NCBI GenBank assembly: GCA_964645835.1 | Contig: CAZYDG010000052.1 | Coordinates: 25,526-89,525 of the forward strand | From: CAZBME01 sp964645835 | Lineage (GTDB): Bacteria > Desulfobacterota > Syntrophia > Syntrophales > UBA8958 | Direction of reading: 5' to 3' | DNA length: 64,000 bases | Shown here: piece by piece, positions 9,021-16,920 of the stretch | How positions within the stretch are numbered: the stretch's first letter is position 1 | How the letters are laid out: every line of letters starts with the position of its first letter | Notes under the pieces: generated by a model | The model's database searches: none | Seen by the model: only the letters and a program-made list of their open reading frames with translations | What the model was told of the DNA's origin: nothing | Program-made: the position numbers and the translations under genes

Positions 9021-10019
9021 TTACTTATCTGAGAGGTTGCATTCCCCCGTGTTGACCACTGCCTGGCGCCCATCCCGAAGGGTCCCGACCAATTCGGAAA
9101 CAGCGGCGTAATCGTGGCGCCGTAAATAATCCGACAGCCCATCGATGATATGCATTGTTGCCATGGGGTTGATGAAATTCGCCGTACCGACCTGAATGGC
9201 CTGGGCTCCGGCGATGAGGAATTCCAAGGCGTCGGCGGCGGTCATTATCCCGCCCATGCCGATTACGGGGATAGCAACCCGGTTTGCCACCTGCCAGACC
9301 ATCCGCAGGGCTATGGGCTTGATCGCCGGACCCGAAAGACCACCCGTGATATTTTTCAGATGAGGAAGTCGCGTTTCAATGTCGATGGACATCCCCGTCA
9401 GTGTGTTGATAAGGGATACGGCATCCGCGCCGGCATTTTCAACGCTCTGTGCGATGAGAGCGATATCGGTCACATTCGGTGTAAGCTTGATGATGACGGG
9501 CAGGTTCGTTACAGACTTTACCTTCGACGTAACTTCCGCCGCCATATCGGGATCCGTACCGAAAGAGACACCGCCTTTTTTAACATTGGGACACGAGATA
9601 TTGATTTCCAGGGCATCCACGCCGCCGTCGTTGCTCAGTATCTCGCAGACCTGCTGATATTCTTCCAGGGTTTCGCCATAGACATTGGCAATGACCGGAA
9701 CATCGAACTGACGTATCCAGGGAAGCTTTTCCAGGACAAAGGCCGTCACACCGATGTTCTGCAGGCCGATTGCATTTAGCATGCCCGATGCTGTCTCAAT
9801 GACACGCGGGGGGGGATTACCCGCACGGGGCTCCGCCGAGATGCCCTTGACGACGATGGCGCCCAGACGACTCAGATCGAAATAACGGGCGTATTCCTCA
9901 CCATACCCGAATGTCCCGGAAGCGGTCATGACGGGATTTTTCAACTCCAACTGCCCAATCCGGCAGTTGAGATCGGGTAGTCTCATGTGATCAGCCATTT
10001 TTTCATTCATCATATTCAT
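9021..10019 (-). CDS. pyrD: Dihydroorotate dehydrogenase B, catalytic subunit PyrD
   Basis: This FMN TIM-barrel enzyme oxidises dihydroorotate to orotate in pyrimidine synthesis. Seen: ASGTFGYGEEY near the N-terminus, EINISCPNVKKGG and the phosphate-binding end GMGGIMTAADALEF. Pairing with pyrK makes this the NAD-dependent class 1B. I start at the ATG at 10019, whose A is the last base of the pyrK stop (TAATG), implying translational coupling. An in-frame TTG three codons earlier is less likely. The product is 332 residues, somewhat longer than the usual 300-310. Confidence 0.94.
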   Translation of the reverse strand: MNMMNEKMADHMRLPDLNCRIGQLELKNPVMTASGTFGYGEEYARYFDLSRLGAIVVKGISAEPRAGNPPPRVIETASGMLNAIGLQNIGVTAFVLEKLPWIRQFDVPVIANVYGETLEEYQQVCEILSNDGGVDALEINISCPNVKKGGVSFGTDPDMAAEVTSKVKSVTNLPVIIKLTPNVTDIALIAQSVENAGADAVSLINTLTGMSIDIETRLPHLKNITGGLSGPAIKPIALRMVWQVANRVAIPVIGMGGIMTAADALEFLIAGAQAIQVGTANFINPMATMHIIDGLSDYLRRHDYAAVSELVGTLRDGRQAVVNTGECNLSDK

Positions 10020-10819
10020 TAATCCCAATTAATCCGGCTTATATCGAAACATGGGCCATCTTTGCAGACCCGTCCGTAATAACTTTGCCCTGTCTCTTTC
10101 TTCAAGGACACGGCACAGCCCAAACAGGCACCGATACCGCAGGCCATACGCTCCTCCAGGGAGACCTGGCATATTATCTCTCTTCCATCAATGCTCTCCG
10201 CAAGGCATTTCATCATTTCATAAGGGCCGCAGGCATAGATGCGTGTATCTTCCCCTCCCATGTAGTCGAGATCGCGGAAAAACAAATCCGTCACAAAACC
10301 GCATGTCCCCATGGTGCCGTCGTCTGTGGTGACGATAACCTCCGTACAGAAATCCTGAAGCTTTTCAAGGCCGAAGACGCAGTCCGCCGACTTTGACCCT
10401 AAATAGCAGGTAATCTTCAGAAATGGAGAAACATGACGGAAATGAGAGGCCAGGAAGGTGATGGGCGCCACACCCATACCGCCGGCCACGAGAACGACAT
10501 GGGCCAGGGAAGAGGGCGTTTGAAACCCCGTCCCCAAGGGGCCATGGACATCCAGCCCATCTCCTTCACGAAGATGGGACAGGAGCGAAGTTCCCCTCCC
10601 CTGGACGCGATAAAGGACCTCGAAGATATTTACGTCACTTTGGCGCTCAAAGCCGTAAACACACAGAGGCCTGCCCAGAAAGGGGTCCAGATGGCCGGGA
10701 AACCGGAGCATAACAAACTGACCCGGCGCCGGCACATCGAAATCTTCGGGAACGGAGATGGACATGATAAAATGGCCGGGTGCAATTTCCCGGTTAAACA
10801 TGACATTGCCTGAATGCAT
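10019..10819 (-). CDS. pyrK: Dihydroorotate dehydrogenase B, electron-transfer subunit PyrK
   Basis: This 266-residue ferredoxin-reductase-like protein passes electrons from PyrD FMN to NAD through FAD and a [2Fe-2S] cluster. Seen: FAD-binding GRPLCVYGF, NAD-binding VLVAGGMGVAPITFLA and the C-terminal cluster motif CGIGACLGC with a fourth cysteine in GRVCKDGPC. It overlaps pyrD by one base and lies 9 bp behind rimI, within a run of minus-strand genes from the PTS cluster to the hydrolase. Confidence 0.93.
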   Translation of the reverse strand: MHSGNVMFNREIAPGHFIMSISVPEDFDVPAPGQFVMLRFPGHLDPFLGRPLCVYGFERQSDVNIFEVLYRVQGRGTSLLSHLREGDGLDVHGPLGTGFQTPSSLAHVVLVAGGMGVAPITFLASHFRHVSPFLKITCYLGSKSADCVFGLEKLQDFCTEVIVTTDDGTMGTCGFVTDLFFRDLDYMGGEDTRIYACGPYEMMKCLAESIDGREIICQVSLEERMACGIGACLGCAVSLKKETGQSYYGRVCKDGPCFDISRINWD

Positions 10820-10828
10820 ATAATCTTC

Positions 10829-11287
10829 CTACGGATGATTTGGATAGGCCCACATGATCAGGGCGTCTTCTCCGGTACTGCTGTAATAATTCTTTCGGCA
10901 CCCCTCTATCACAAAACCGGACTTTTCGTACAGCTGAATCGCCGTTTGATTGGAACTTCGGACCTCAAGCGTCAGGGCGTTGATCCCCAGGGAAACCGCC
11001 ACCTCCATCATCCGACGCATGAGCATTCGCCCTATCCCTTCCCGCCGGTTATTTTTCCGTACGGCAACATGGTTGAGTTGTATTTCACCTGCCACATTCA
11101 CAAAATTGATATAACCGACAATTGCCGGATTGCCGCCTTCGTTATGCTTGGCCACGTAGTTATACGTATTCTCTTTGCCAAGTTCTTCGATCCATGAACA
11201 GACAACCTCCGGTGGCACGAATGATTCCTTTTCTATTTCCATCACGCCGCCAACATCATCCGGGATCATAGGCAAAATGCTTATCAT
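10829..11287 (-). CDS. rimI: Ribosomal-protein-alanine N-acetyltransferase RimI
   Basis: This 152-residue GNAT acetyltransferase acetylates the N-terminal alanine of ribosomal protein S18 in the RimI family. Seen: FVPPEVVCSWIEE substrate segment, acetyl-CoA loop RREGIGRMLM, LTLEVRSSN and the YEKSGF motif typical of RimI. A longer frame extends upstream into the PTS gene, but its first 35 residues are low-complexity. The ATG at 11287, just after the PTS IIC stop, gives the family's usual length and N-terminus. Confidence 0.9.
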   Translation of the reverse strand: MISILPMIPDDVGGVMEIEKESFVPPEVVCSWIEELGKENTYNYVAKHNEGGNPAIVGYINFVNVAGEIQLNHVAVRKNNRREGIGRMLMRRMMEVAVSLGINALTLEVRSSNQTAIQLYEKSGFVIEGCRKNYYSSTGEDALIMWAYPNHP

Positions 11288-11294
11288 TTTCTGA

Positions 11295-11993
11295 TTAAAG
11301 TCCGTATGCAAATTCAAAGACAATGAAAGCGACGACAAAAAGGGCGCAAAAAGCGGGGATATCGCCACGCTGTTTGATTGTGTTGAGAGCAATGGCCGCC
11401 ATGAGAACCGGGAAACCGATATAGACCATGCCGAGAGCCTTGAGTATCGATGGCGACAACATGGGAAACAGGATGTTCAGAAGGGCCGTGCCTGCCAGGA
11501 TGAAAATGAAATTAAAGAGGACGAAGGCTAAAAAAGTCCTGAACAGGGCAAAGAGATGCTTCTTCTCAATGGCGGTGCCATCGCCCCGTCTCGCATCGTC
11601 AAATGCGGCATCTGAATACTTATCATTACTGGTGATAAGCCATATGTCCATCTTCTGAGACACACCGGACAGGGGCAACATGACAAGAAGGGCAAGAACA
11701 ATCAACTCTCGCGATACTGGAGCGTTTCCATGCCCGGAAAGGATCAAGGCACTTGTAATAACAACTGTTAGAAGGGAATCGTTCGGGGGAATGTAATTGC
11801 CCAAGGCAGGCTTATCGACCCAAAGAAGTTCGAGAAAGGCACCGACGAGCAGACCGGTCCGGATATCCCCCAGGACTAAACCAATGACCGGACCCGTCAC
11901 AACTGGCCTCGAAATCATCAGTTGAAAGCAAAGGCGATCCAGACATAAGACGGCGCCAAGAAAAGCAATGGATATTGTTTTCAGCAACAGCAT
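11295..11993 (-). CDS. PTS mannose/sorbose-family IIC component
   Basis: This 232-residue polytopic membrane protein resembles EIIC of the mannose family (FQLMISRPVVTGPVIGLVLG near the start, then several hydrophobic helices). EIIC forms the sugar channel together with IID. No IID gene follows; rimI comes next. Deltaproteobacterial PTS sets of this kind are often incomplete and are thought to be regulatory. The ATG at 11993 with GGAAGGGG upstream is preferred over the GTG at 12008. Confidence 0.85.
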   Translation of the reverse strand: MLLLKTISIAFLGAVLCLDRLCFQLMISRPVVTGPVIGLVLGDIRTGLLVGAFLELLWVDKPALGNYIPPNDSLLTVVITSALILSGHGNAPVSRELIVLALLVMLPLSGVSQKMDIWLITSNDKYSDAAFDDARRGDGTAIEKKHLFALFRTFLAFVLFNFIFILAGTALLNILFPMLSPSILKALGMVYIGFPVLMAAIALNTIKQRGDIPAFCALFVVAFIVFEFAYGL

Positions 11994-12022
11994 GGAAACC
12001 CCTTCCACAGTATATGGAAGAA

Positions 12023-12511
12023 TCAGAGATTCAAGGCGTCCGGCATAGACAGGACATTAGATGGTTTTTCACGGGGGACGCGCCGCAACTCGATCTGAAC
12101 GTTATTCTGCAAAAACTTATTGATACTTTCCATGTCCTGATCGCTCAACAAAACACAGGAGGACAATTGCCGTCGGCAATCCTCGTTGTACACGTTGCCG
12201 ACATTAAGTTTTCTGAACTTGAACCCGAGATTAAAAGCCCGCAGGGCATCTGAAATATTAGAGAACAATACGATAGCATGTTTGCCCGATCCCTGCTTGA
12301 AAGGCACCGATGCTGCGAAGGCATCAACGCTGTAAACAAGGACCTCCACTTCTCTGGGAACGGCCATTTTGATGACCGTTTCCCTGAAAAAATCGTTGGC
12401 CACATCATCATCGACCACAAAGATAATCCCGGCATTGACATATGGCACCCAAGCCTCAATAATCTGACCATGAACCAAACGATTATCTACACGGACAAGG
12501 GCAATATCCAT
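12023..12511 (-). CDS. PTS mannose/sorbose-family IIB component
   Basis: This 162-residue protein begins MDIALVRVDNRLVHGQII, the standard IIB start. His14 in the LVHGQ loop is the phosphorylation site that receives phosphate from IIA. The rest fits the single-domain cytoplasmic PTSIIB_sorb fold. It lies between IIA and IIC with short gaps, giving the order IIA-IIB-IIC on the minus strand. No strong Shine-Dalgarno is visible; coupling to IIA is possible. Confidence 0.92.
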   Translation of the reverse strand: MDIALVRVDNRLVHGQIIEAWVPYVNAGIIFVVDDDVANDFFRETVIKMAVPREVEVLVYSVDAFAASVPFKQGSGKHAIVLFSNISDALRAFNLGFKFRKLNVGNVYNEDCRRQLSSCVLLSDQDMESINKFLQNNVQIELRRVPREKPSNVLSMPDALNL

Positions 12512-12533
12512 AGGCTTTAATCAGTTTAACGGT

Positions 12534-12941
12534 TTATGCAAGTTTCTTGTTGAGGATTTCACTCGCCACGTAAATGTTCTTTATCCCGTAATCCTTGATA
12601 TAATGTGCAAATTCACCCAGCTTCATTTTCTCCCGGACATCATTTACCTTAAGGATCATAGGTAGATTGACGCCAGTCACAACCTCCACCTTCCCTTCTT
12701 TCATGAAAGAAAGTGAGACATTCGAAGGCGTTCCACCGAAAAGATCCGTCAGAATCAGAACACCTTTCCCCTGATCCAGCTTCTTGATGGCCGCACTGAT
12801 CTCTTTTTTTATATCCTCAAGGCCTTTTGTCTGATCAACGGAAATATGAAGTATCCCCTTCATTTCGCCTTTGATCAATTCCGCCGCCCTGATCAACTCC
12901 GTCCCCAGTTCGCCGTGGGTTGTAATCAGTACGCCAATCAT
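12534..12941 (-). CDS. PTS mannose-family IIA component
   Basis: This 135-residue EIIA of the mannose family begins MIGVLITTHGELG, with phospho-accepting His9. LTDLFGGTPSN and VTGVNLPMILKV follow as in ManX-type IIA. The ATG at 12941 with GAGGAAG upstream is preferred to a start 14 codons earlier. It is the first gene of the minus-strand run. An operator-like array lies 132 bp upstream. HPr and EI are not in the window. Confidence 0.92.
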   Translation of the reverse strand: MIGVLITTHGELGTELIRAAELIKGEMKGILHISVDQTKGLEDIKKEISAAIKKLDQGKGVLILTDLFGGTPSNVSLSFMKEGKVEVVTGVNLPMILKVNDVREKMKLGEFAHYIKDYGIKNIYVASEILNKKLA

Positions 12942-13072
12942 GTTTCTTCCTCGCTGTCCATCGGAAATGAGCGACACCCGCAATCACAGACGGTGTCCGT
13001 CAGAACCGTCATTTTAGAGGCGTACGCTAATTTAATAAGTCCCAATTGTCAAGACATTATCAACATCATAGG

Positions 13073-13132
13073 TGTCCGGAATTATCGGACTTATTCCGGG
13101 ATAACCGGACACTGTCCGGAAATACAAGACAA
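13073..13132. promoter_or_regulatory. Three phased TCCGG-N5-CCGGA-like dyads (array 1)
   Basis: TGTCCGG or ATTCCGG begins at 13073, 13093 and 13113, exactly 20 bp apart. The first two units have the dyads TCCGG-AATTA-TCGGA and TCCGG-GATAA-CCGGA; the third right half is degenerate. Twenty bp is close to two helical turns, so a dimeric regulator would bind one DNA face. The array lies between the divergent PTS IIA and hybrid-kinase genes and ends just before a TTGACG at 13140. A second array lies at 54889-54948. Confidence 0.6.
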
Positions 13133-13139
13133 AAAAAGC

Positions 13140-13168
13140 TTGACGTCAAATATCATTCACCGCTATCT
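13140..13168 (+). promoter_or_regulatory. Possible promoter of the signalling operon
   Basis: TTGACG at 13140-13145 and CTATCT at 13163-13168 are separated by 17 bp. The -10 match is weak. The position directly downstream of array 1 and upstream of the hybrid kinase is the main support. Confidence 0.3.
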
Positions 13169-13358
13169 ATGCAAAATTATATACAATCATAAATCTTCGG
13201 TGTCAGGCATGTTTAATGTAATACAAACCCATTGTACTTCAAAAGACGCCTTTCAAAATATCTGATAATTTCGTGATGATGGGCGGCCAAGGGGATAAAA
13301 ACATGTCGACATATGCTATCGTTTCGACCCAGTCTAAGTGCCAGACGGGAGAAAGGAC

Positions 13359-16019
13359 ATGAGGGTTTCGTTATCGAAGATTCTGAACCCTCGTTCGTCG
13401 TTTATTCTCCTGTCATTGCTTTGCGGTTGGCTCTTCATTTCTTATATTGCCGTTTCGTGGTTTATCAATAAAAAACTTGCGATTGATCTTCAACGTTATT
13501 CGATGGAGTTGGATCAGTCCATGTCGGCTGTTACATACCATTTTGATCGATCCCTGGCATTCCTGAATGTAATGCCGGCATTCGTCGCCAATGATAAAGC
13601 GGTCTTAACCGTACTCAATTCATTCGACAAGCAATCATCATTGAAAAGAAATGCTCTTCCGGACAAACGCTCATATCTCAATTCAAGTAAAGACCTTAAG
13701 GCGCTAAACCGCCATCTGGCAAATCAAACGAAGGATTTGGATGTCGATGTCATCTGGATAGTGGCTGCAAACGGCGACTGCATTGCAAGCAGCAATTATG
13801 ATCGGCCCGAATCATTTGTCGGAATCAACTATGCGGATCGCACCTACTTTACAAGCGCAATGGCCGGATTACGGGGCAGGCAATATGCAGTTGGACGTAG
13901 AACAAACATCCCCGGTTTGTTCTCCTCAGCGCCCATATATAACGAATCTGAAGTTATCGGCGTGGTAGTCATTAAAATCGATATTGATAAACTCTCGCAG
14001 TGGTTTAACCGATTCAACTGTTTTGTAACGGATTCCGCGGGCGTCATCATTCTTGCTAATGACAAGGCGCTTGAATATAGGGCTCTTGCCGATGCCCCGG
14101 TCTTCCGTATGTCTGTTTCCGCTCGGAATAATCAATATAAGCGAAGCGATTTTCCCATATTGAAAATCGGCAATTTTGGAAATCAATTCCCCTCTTACCC
14201 GGCAATCACTATGCCGGGAAGCAACAACCGCTACATGCTGGCGAGAAGCCGGCAAAACAAGGATGGCTATACAATCTTTACTTACTCGAAGGTACCGGAG
14301 TTCGAACAGCTACGCACAGTCCAGTTGCAGTTCACTATATTGGTTTTTATTTCCGGCGCAGCCCTCATTCTTCTTATATCCAGCATTCGCCGCTATCTGC
14401 GCGACATGCGGGACGCCATTGCCGTGGCCGAGAGAGCCAACAGTGCCAAGAGCGAATTTCTCGCCACCATGAGTCATGAGATCCGTACCCCGATGAACGG
14501 TGTAATCGGCATGACCGGTATGCTGCTCGAAACCGAGATGACAACCGAACAGCGGGAATATGCCGAAATTATCCGAAAAAGCGGCGATGATCTGTTGACT
14601 CTGATCAATAACATTCTGGATTTCTCAAAAATCGAGGCTCGCAAGCTGGATATGGAGTTGCTGGATTTCGACCTACGAGTAACCGTGGAAGACGCCGTCG
14701 AATCTCTGGCAGTGCGGGCAAGTGATGCAGGGTTGGAACTGATCTGCCGGATCGATCCCGACGTCCCTTCGCATTTGAAGGGAGATCCGGGACGGTTGCG
14801 TCAAGTTATCACCAATCTGGCGGGTAATGCCATCAAGTTCACTCAGGCAGGCGAAGTGGTCATCAGTGTCTCGCTCGTATCGGATCACGATGGTCATGCG
14901 GAAATCCTTTTTGAAATCCATGACACCGGTATCGGCATTCCGGAGGACCGGCGTGCCGCTATCTTTGAACCATTCACCCAGGTTGATGGGACGACTACAC
15001 GTAAATTCGGCGGTACCGGCCTTGGTCTTGCCATATGCCGGCAATTGGCGGAGTTGATGGGAGGTAGAATCGGCGTTAAGAGCGAAGAGGGCAAGGGTTC
15101 CACTTTCTGGTTTACCGCCCTGCTCGAAAAGCAGCCTGTCGATATTTCATCTCAGCCTGGCATTGATGGCAAAAACCCCGAGTCTTTAGCGCGTGCAGAT
15201 ATAATGGGTGCGCGGATTCTTGTGGTCGACGATAACGAAACCAACCGGAAACTGATGGCGGCCCTGCTGAACAGATGGGGGTTCCGGCATGAAAGCGCAA
15301 GCAATGATGAAACAGCTCTAAAGCTTCTATATGAAGCTGTACAGAAAAATGATCCCTTTCGCATCGCCCTTCTTGATCAGATGATGCCTGGTATGGACGG
15401 CACCGCGCTTGGTCGCCGTATCAAAGCCGATCCACTCCTTGAATCAACGCTGCTTGTTATGATCACATCACTTGGCCGTCGCGGAGATGCCGCTATTTTG
15501 GAACAGATCGGCTTTGCCGGTTATCTGGCAAAGCCGGTGCGGCAATCACAGCTATTTGACTGCATCATGCTTGTTCTAGGCAGGGCGGCGGATAATTTGC
15601 TGGAAACAGGTATTATCACGAGGCATACTGTGAAAGAAGCCGTTAAGTGCAACGCCCGTATCCTGCTGGCCGAAGATAACATCATAAACCAAAAAGTTGC
15701 ACAAAGCATCCTGAGCAAACTGGGCTGCAAGGCTGATATAGTTGCCAACGGCTTTGAGGCAGTCCGGGCGCTTGAGTTGGTAAACTATGACCTTGTGCTC
15801 ATGGATTGCCAGATGCCGGAAATGGACGGCTTTGAGGCAACTGCAGTAATCCGTGATCCGGCGTCGAAAATCATCAATCACAAAGTACCTATTATCGCCA
15901 TGACTGCTAATGCCATGAAAGGCGATCGCGAATCATGCTTAGGAGCCGGGATGGATGATTATCTGTCCAAGCCGGTAAAAAAAGAAGATCTAATGGAAAT
16001 ATTAAAGAAGTGGCTGTAA
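13359..16019 (+). CDS. Membrane hybrid histidine kinase with two receiver domains
   Basis: This 886-residue protein starts with a membrane helix, then a periplasmic Cache-like sensor of about 270 residues (ending near TIFTYSKVPEFEQL) and a second helix. HisKA follows with SHEIRTPMNG (His373), then HATPase (GTGLGLAICRQL) and two receiver domains with phosphoacceptors near Asp673 and Asp816. The second receiver closely resembles that of the kinase at 16917-19232. The ATG at 13359 with GGGAGAAAGG upstream is better than the GTG seven codons earlier. It is first in a five-gene signalling operon. Confidence 0.93.
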   Translation: MRVSLSKILNPRSSFILLSLLCGWLFISYIAVSWFINKKLAIDLQRYSMELDQSMSAVTYHFDRSLAFLNVMPAFVANDKAVLTVLNSFDKQSSLKRNALPDKRSYLNSSKDLKALNRHLANQTKDLDVDVIWIVAANGDCIASSNYDRPESFVGINYADRTYFTSAMAGLRGRQYAVGRRTNIPGLFSSAPIYNESEVIGVVVIKIDIDKLSQWFNRFNCFVTDSAGVIILANDKALEYRALADAPVFRMSVSARNNQYKRSDFPILKIGNFGNQFPSYPAITMPGSNNRYMLARSRQNKDGYTIFTYSKVPEFEQLRTVQLQFTILVFISGAALILLISSIRRYLRDMRDAIAVAERANSAKSEFLATMSHEIRTPMNGVIGMTGMLLETEMTTEQREYAEIIRKSGDDLLTLINNILDFSKIEARKLDMELLDFDLRVTVEDAVESLAVRASDAGLELICRIDPDVPSHLKGDPGRLRQVITNLAGNAIKFTQAGEVVISVSLVSDHDGHAEILFEIHDTGIGIPEDRRAAIFEPFTQVDGTTTRKFGGTGLGLAICRQLAELMGGRIGVKSEEGKGSTFWFTALLEKQPVDISSQPGIDGKNPESLARADIMGARILVVDDNETNRKLMAALLNRWGFRHESASNDETALKLLYEAVQKNDPFRIALLDQMMPGMDGTALGRRIKADPLLESTLLVMITSLGRRGDAAILEQIGFAGYLAKPVRQSQLFDCIMLVLGRAADNLLETGIITRHTVKEAVKCNARILLAEDNIINQKVAQSILSKLGCKADIVANGFEAVRALELVNYDLVLMDCQMPEMDGFEATAVIRDPASKIINHKVPIIAMTANAMKGDRESCLGAGMDDYLSKPVKKEDLMEILKKWL

Positions 16020-16095
16020 GAGACAAATGCAGGCATACCAAAACTTGACACGGGAACTGTCAAATATCAAATAACCGATGATAAGGAGAATTATT

Positions 16096-16920
16096 ATGAA
16101 AATACTCCGTATTGTATGTCTTACAGCGCTCATGGCACTATCAGCCGGTATTGCTTCGGCTAAGGACACCTTCGTCATCGGCGTGGCGCCCCATACCAGC
16201 GCAAGGGTTATTCTGGAAATGTACCAACCCTTGCGCGGATATATGGAAAAGGTCCTGAGTATGCCGGTGGCAGTGACTACGGCTCCAGATTTCGATACGT
16301 TTGCCCGGCGAGCACTGGCGCAGGAATTCGATCTGGCAATTACCACGGGCCAGCAAGCCCGGCTCCTCCAGATTGATAAAGGATATATCCCGCTTCTGAC
16401 CTACAAGGCTGAATTCAAGGCAATCGCTTTGGTTGCATCACGCGGTACCATAAAGAAGCCCGCCGACCTGAATGGAAAGCTAATCCTAGGGTTGAGCCCG
16501 ACTTCACAGGTAACACTCTGGGGTCAGCATTGGCTGAAGGAAAAAAAGGTGAATGCCCCCATCAAGTATGTCAGTGCTTCCGACAGTGTGGCGCAGTTGG
16601 TTATCAAGGACGAGGCTGCCGCCGGATTCACGTCACTAGCCAACTATCAGAAGCTTGCGCCTGATGTGCGCGGGAAGTTGCGGATTTTTGCAGAAAGCAA
16701 GCCGATGGCCGGGCGTGTGTATATGCTGAACAGCCGCAACGCAGCCCTGAAGAAGAAGATTGACGCCGCCTTGTGGACCTTTGCGGCAACACCCGAAGCA
16801 AAAAAATATTTTGAGGTCAATAAGTTGGAAGGATATCGCAAACTACGCGCCAACGAGCTGAAAGCAATGGATTCCTATGCCGATGAAGTCAGAAAAGTTC
16901 TGAACAGTGGTGCCAAATGA
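16096..16920 (+). CDS. Periplasmic PhnD-like substrate-binding protein
   Basis: This 274-residue protein has a clear signal peptide (MKILRIVCLTALMALS, cleavage after SAGIASA). A two-lobed binding fold of the phosphate/phosphonate type (PF12974-like) follows, with VIGVAPHTSARVI and ADLNGKLILGLSP. No ABC permease or ATPase is nearby. Its stop overlaps the next kinase start by ATGA. It therefore probably presents a ligand to that membrane kinase rather than feeding a transporter (inference). AAGGAG at 16082-16087 selects the ATG at 16096. Confidence 0.85.
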   Translation: MKILRIVCLTALMALSAGIASAKDTFVIGVAPHTSARVILEMYQPLRGYMEKVLSMPVAVTTAPDFDTFARRALAQEFDLAITTGQQARLLQIDKGYIPLLTYKAEFKAIALVASRGTIKKPADLNGKLILGLSPTSQVTLWGQHWLKEKKVNAPIKYVSASDSVAQLVIKDEAAAGFTSLANYQKLAPDVRGKLRIFAESKPMAGRVYMLNSRNAALKKKIDAALWTFAATPEAKKYFEVNKLEGYRKLRANELKAMDSYADEVRKVLNSGAK

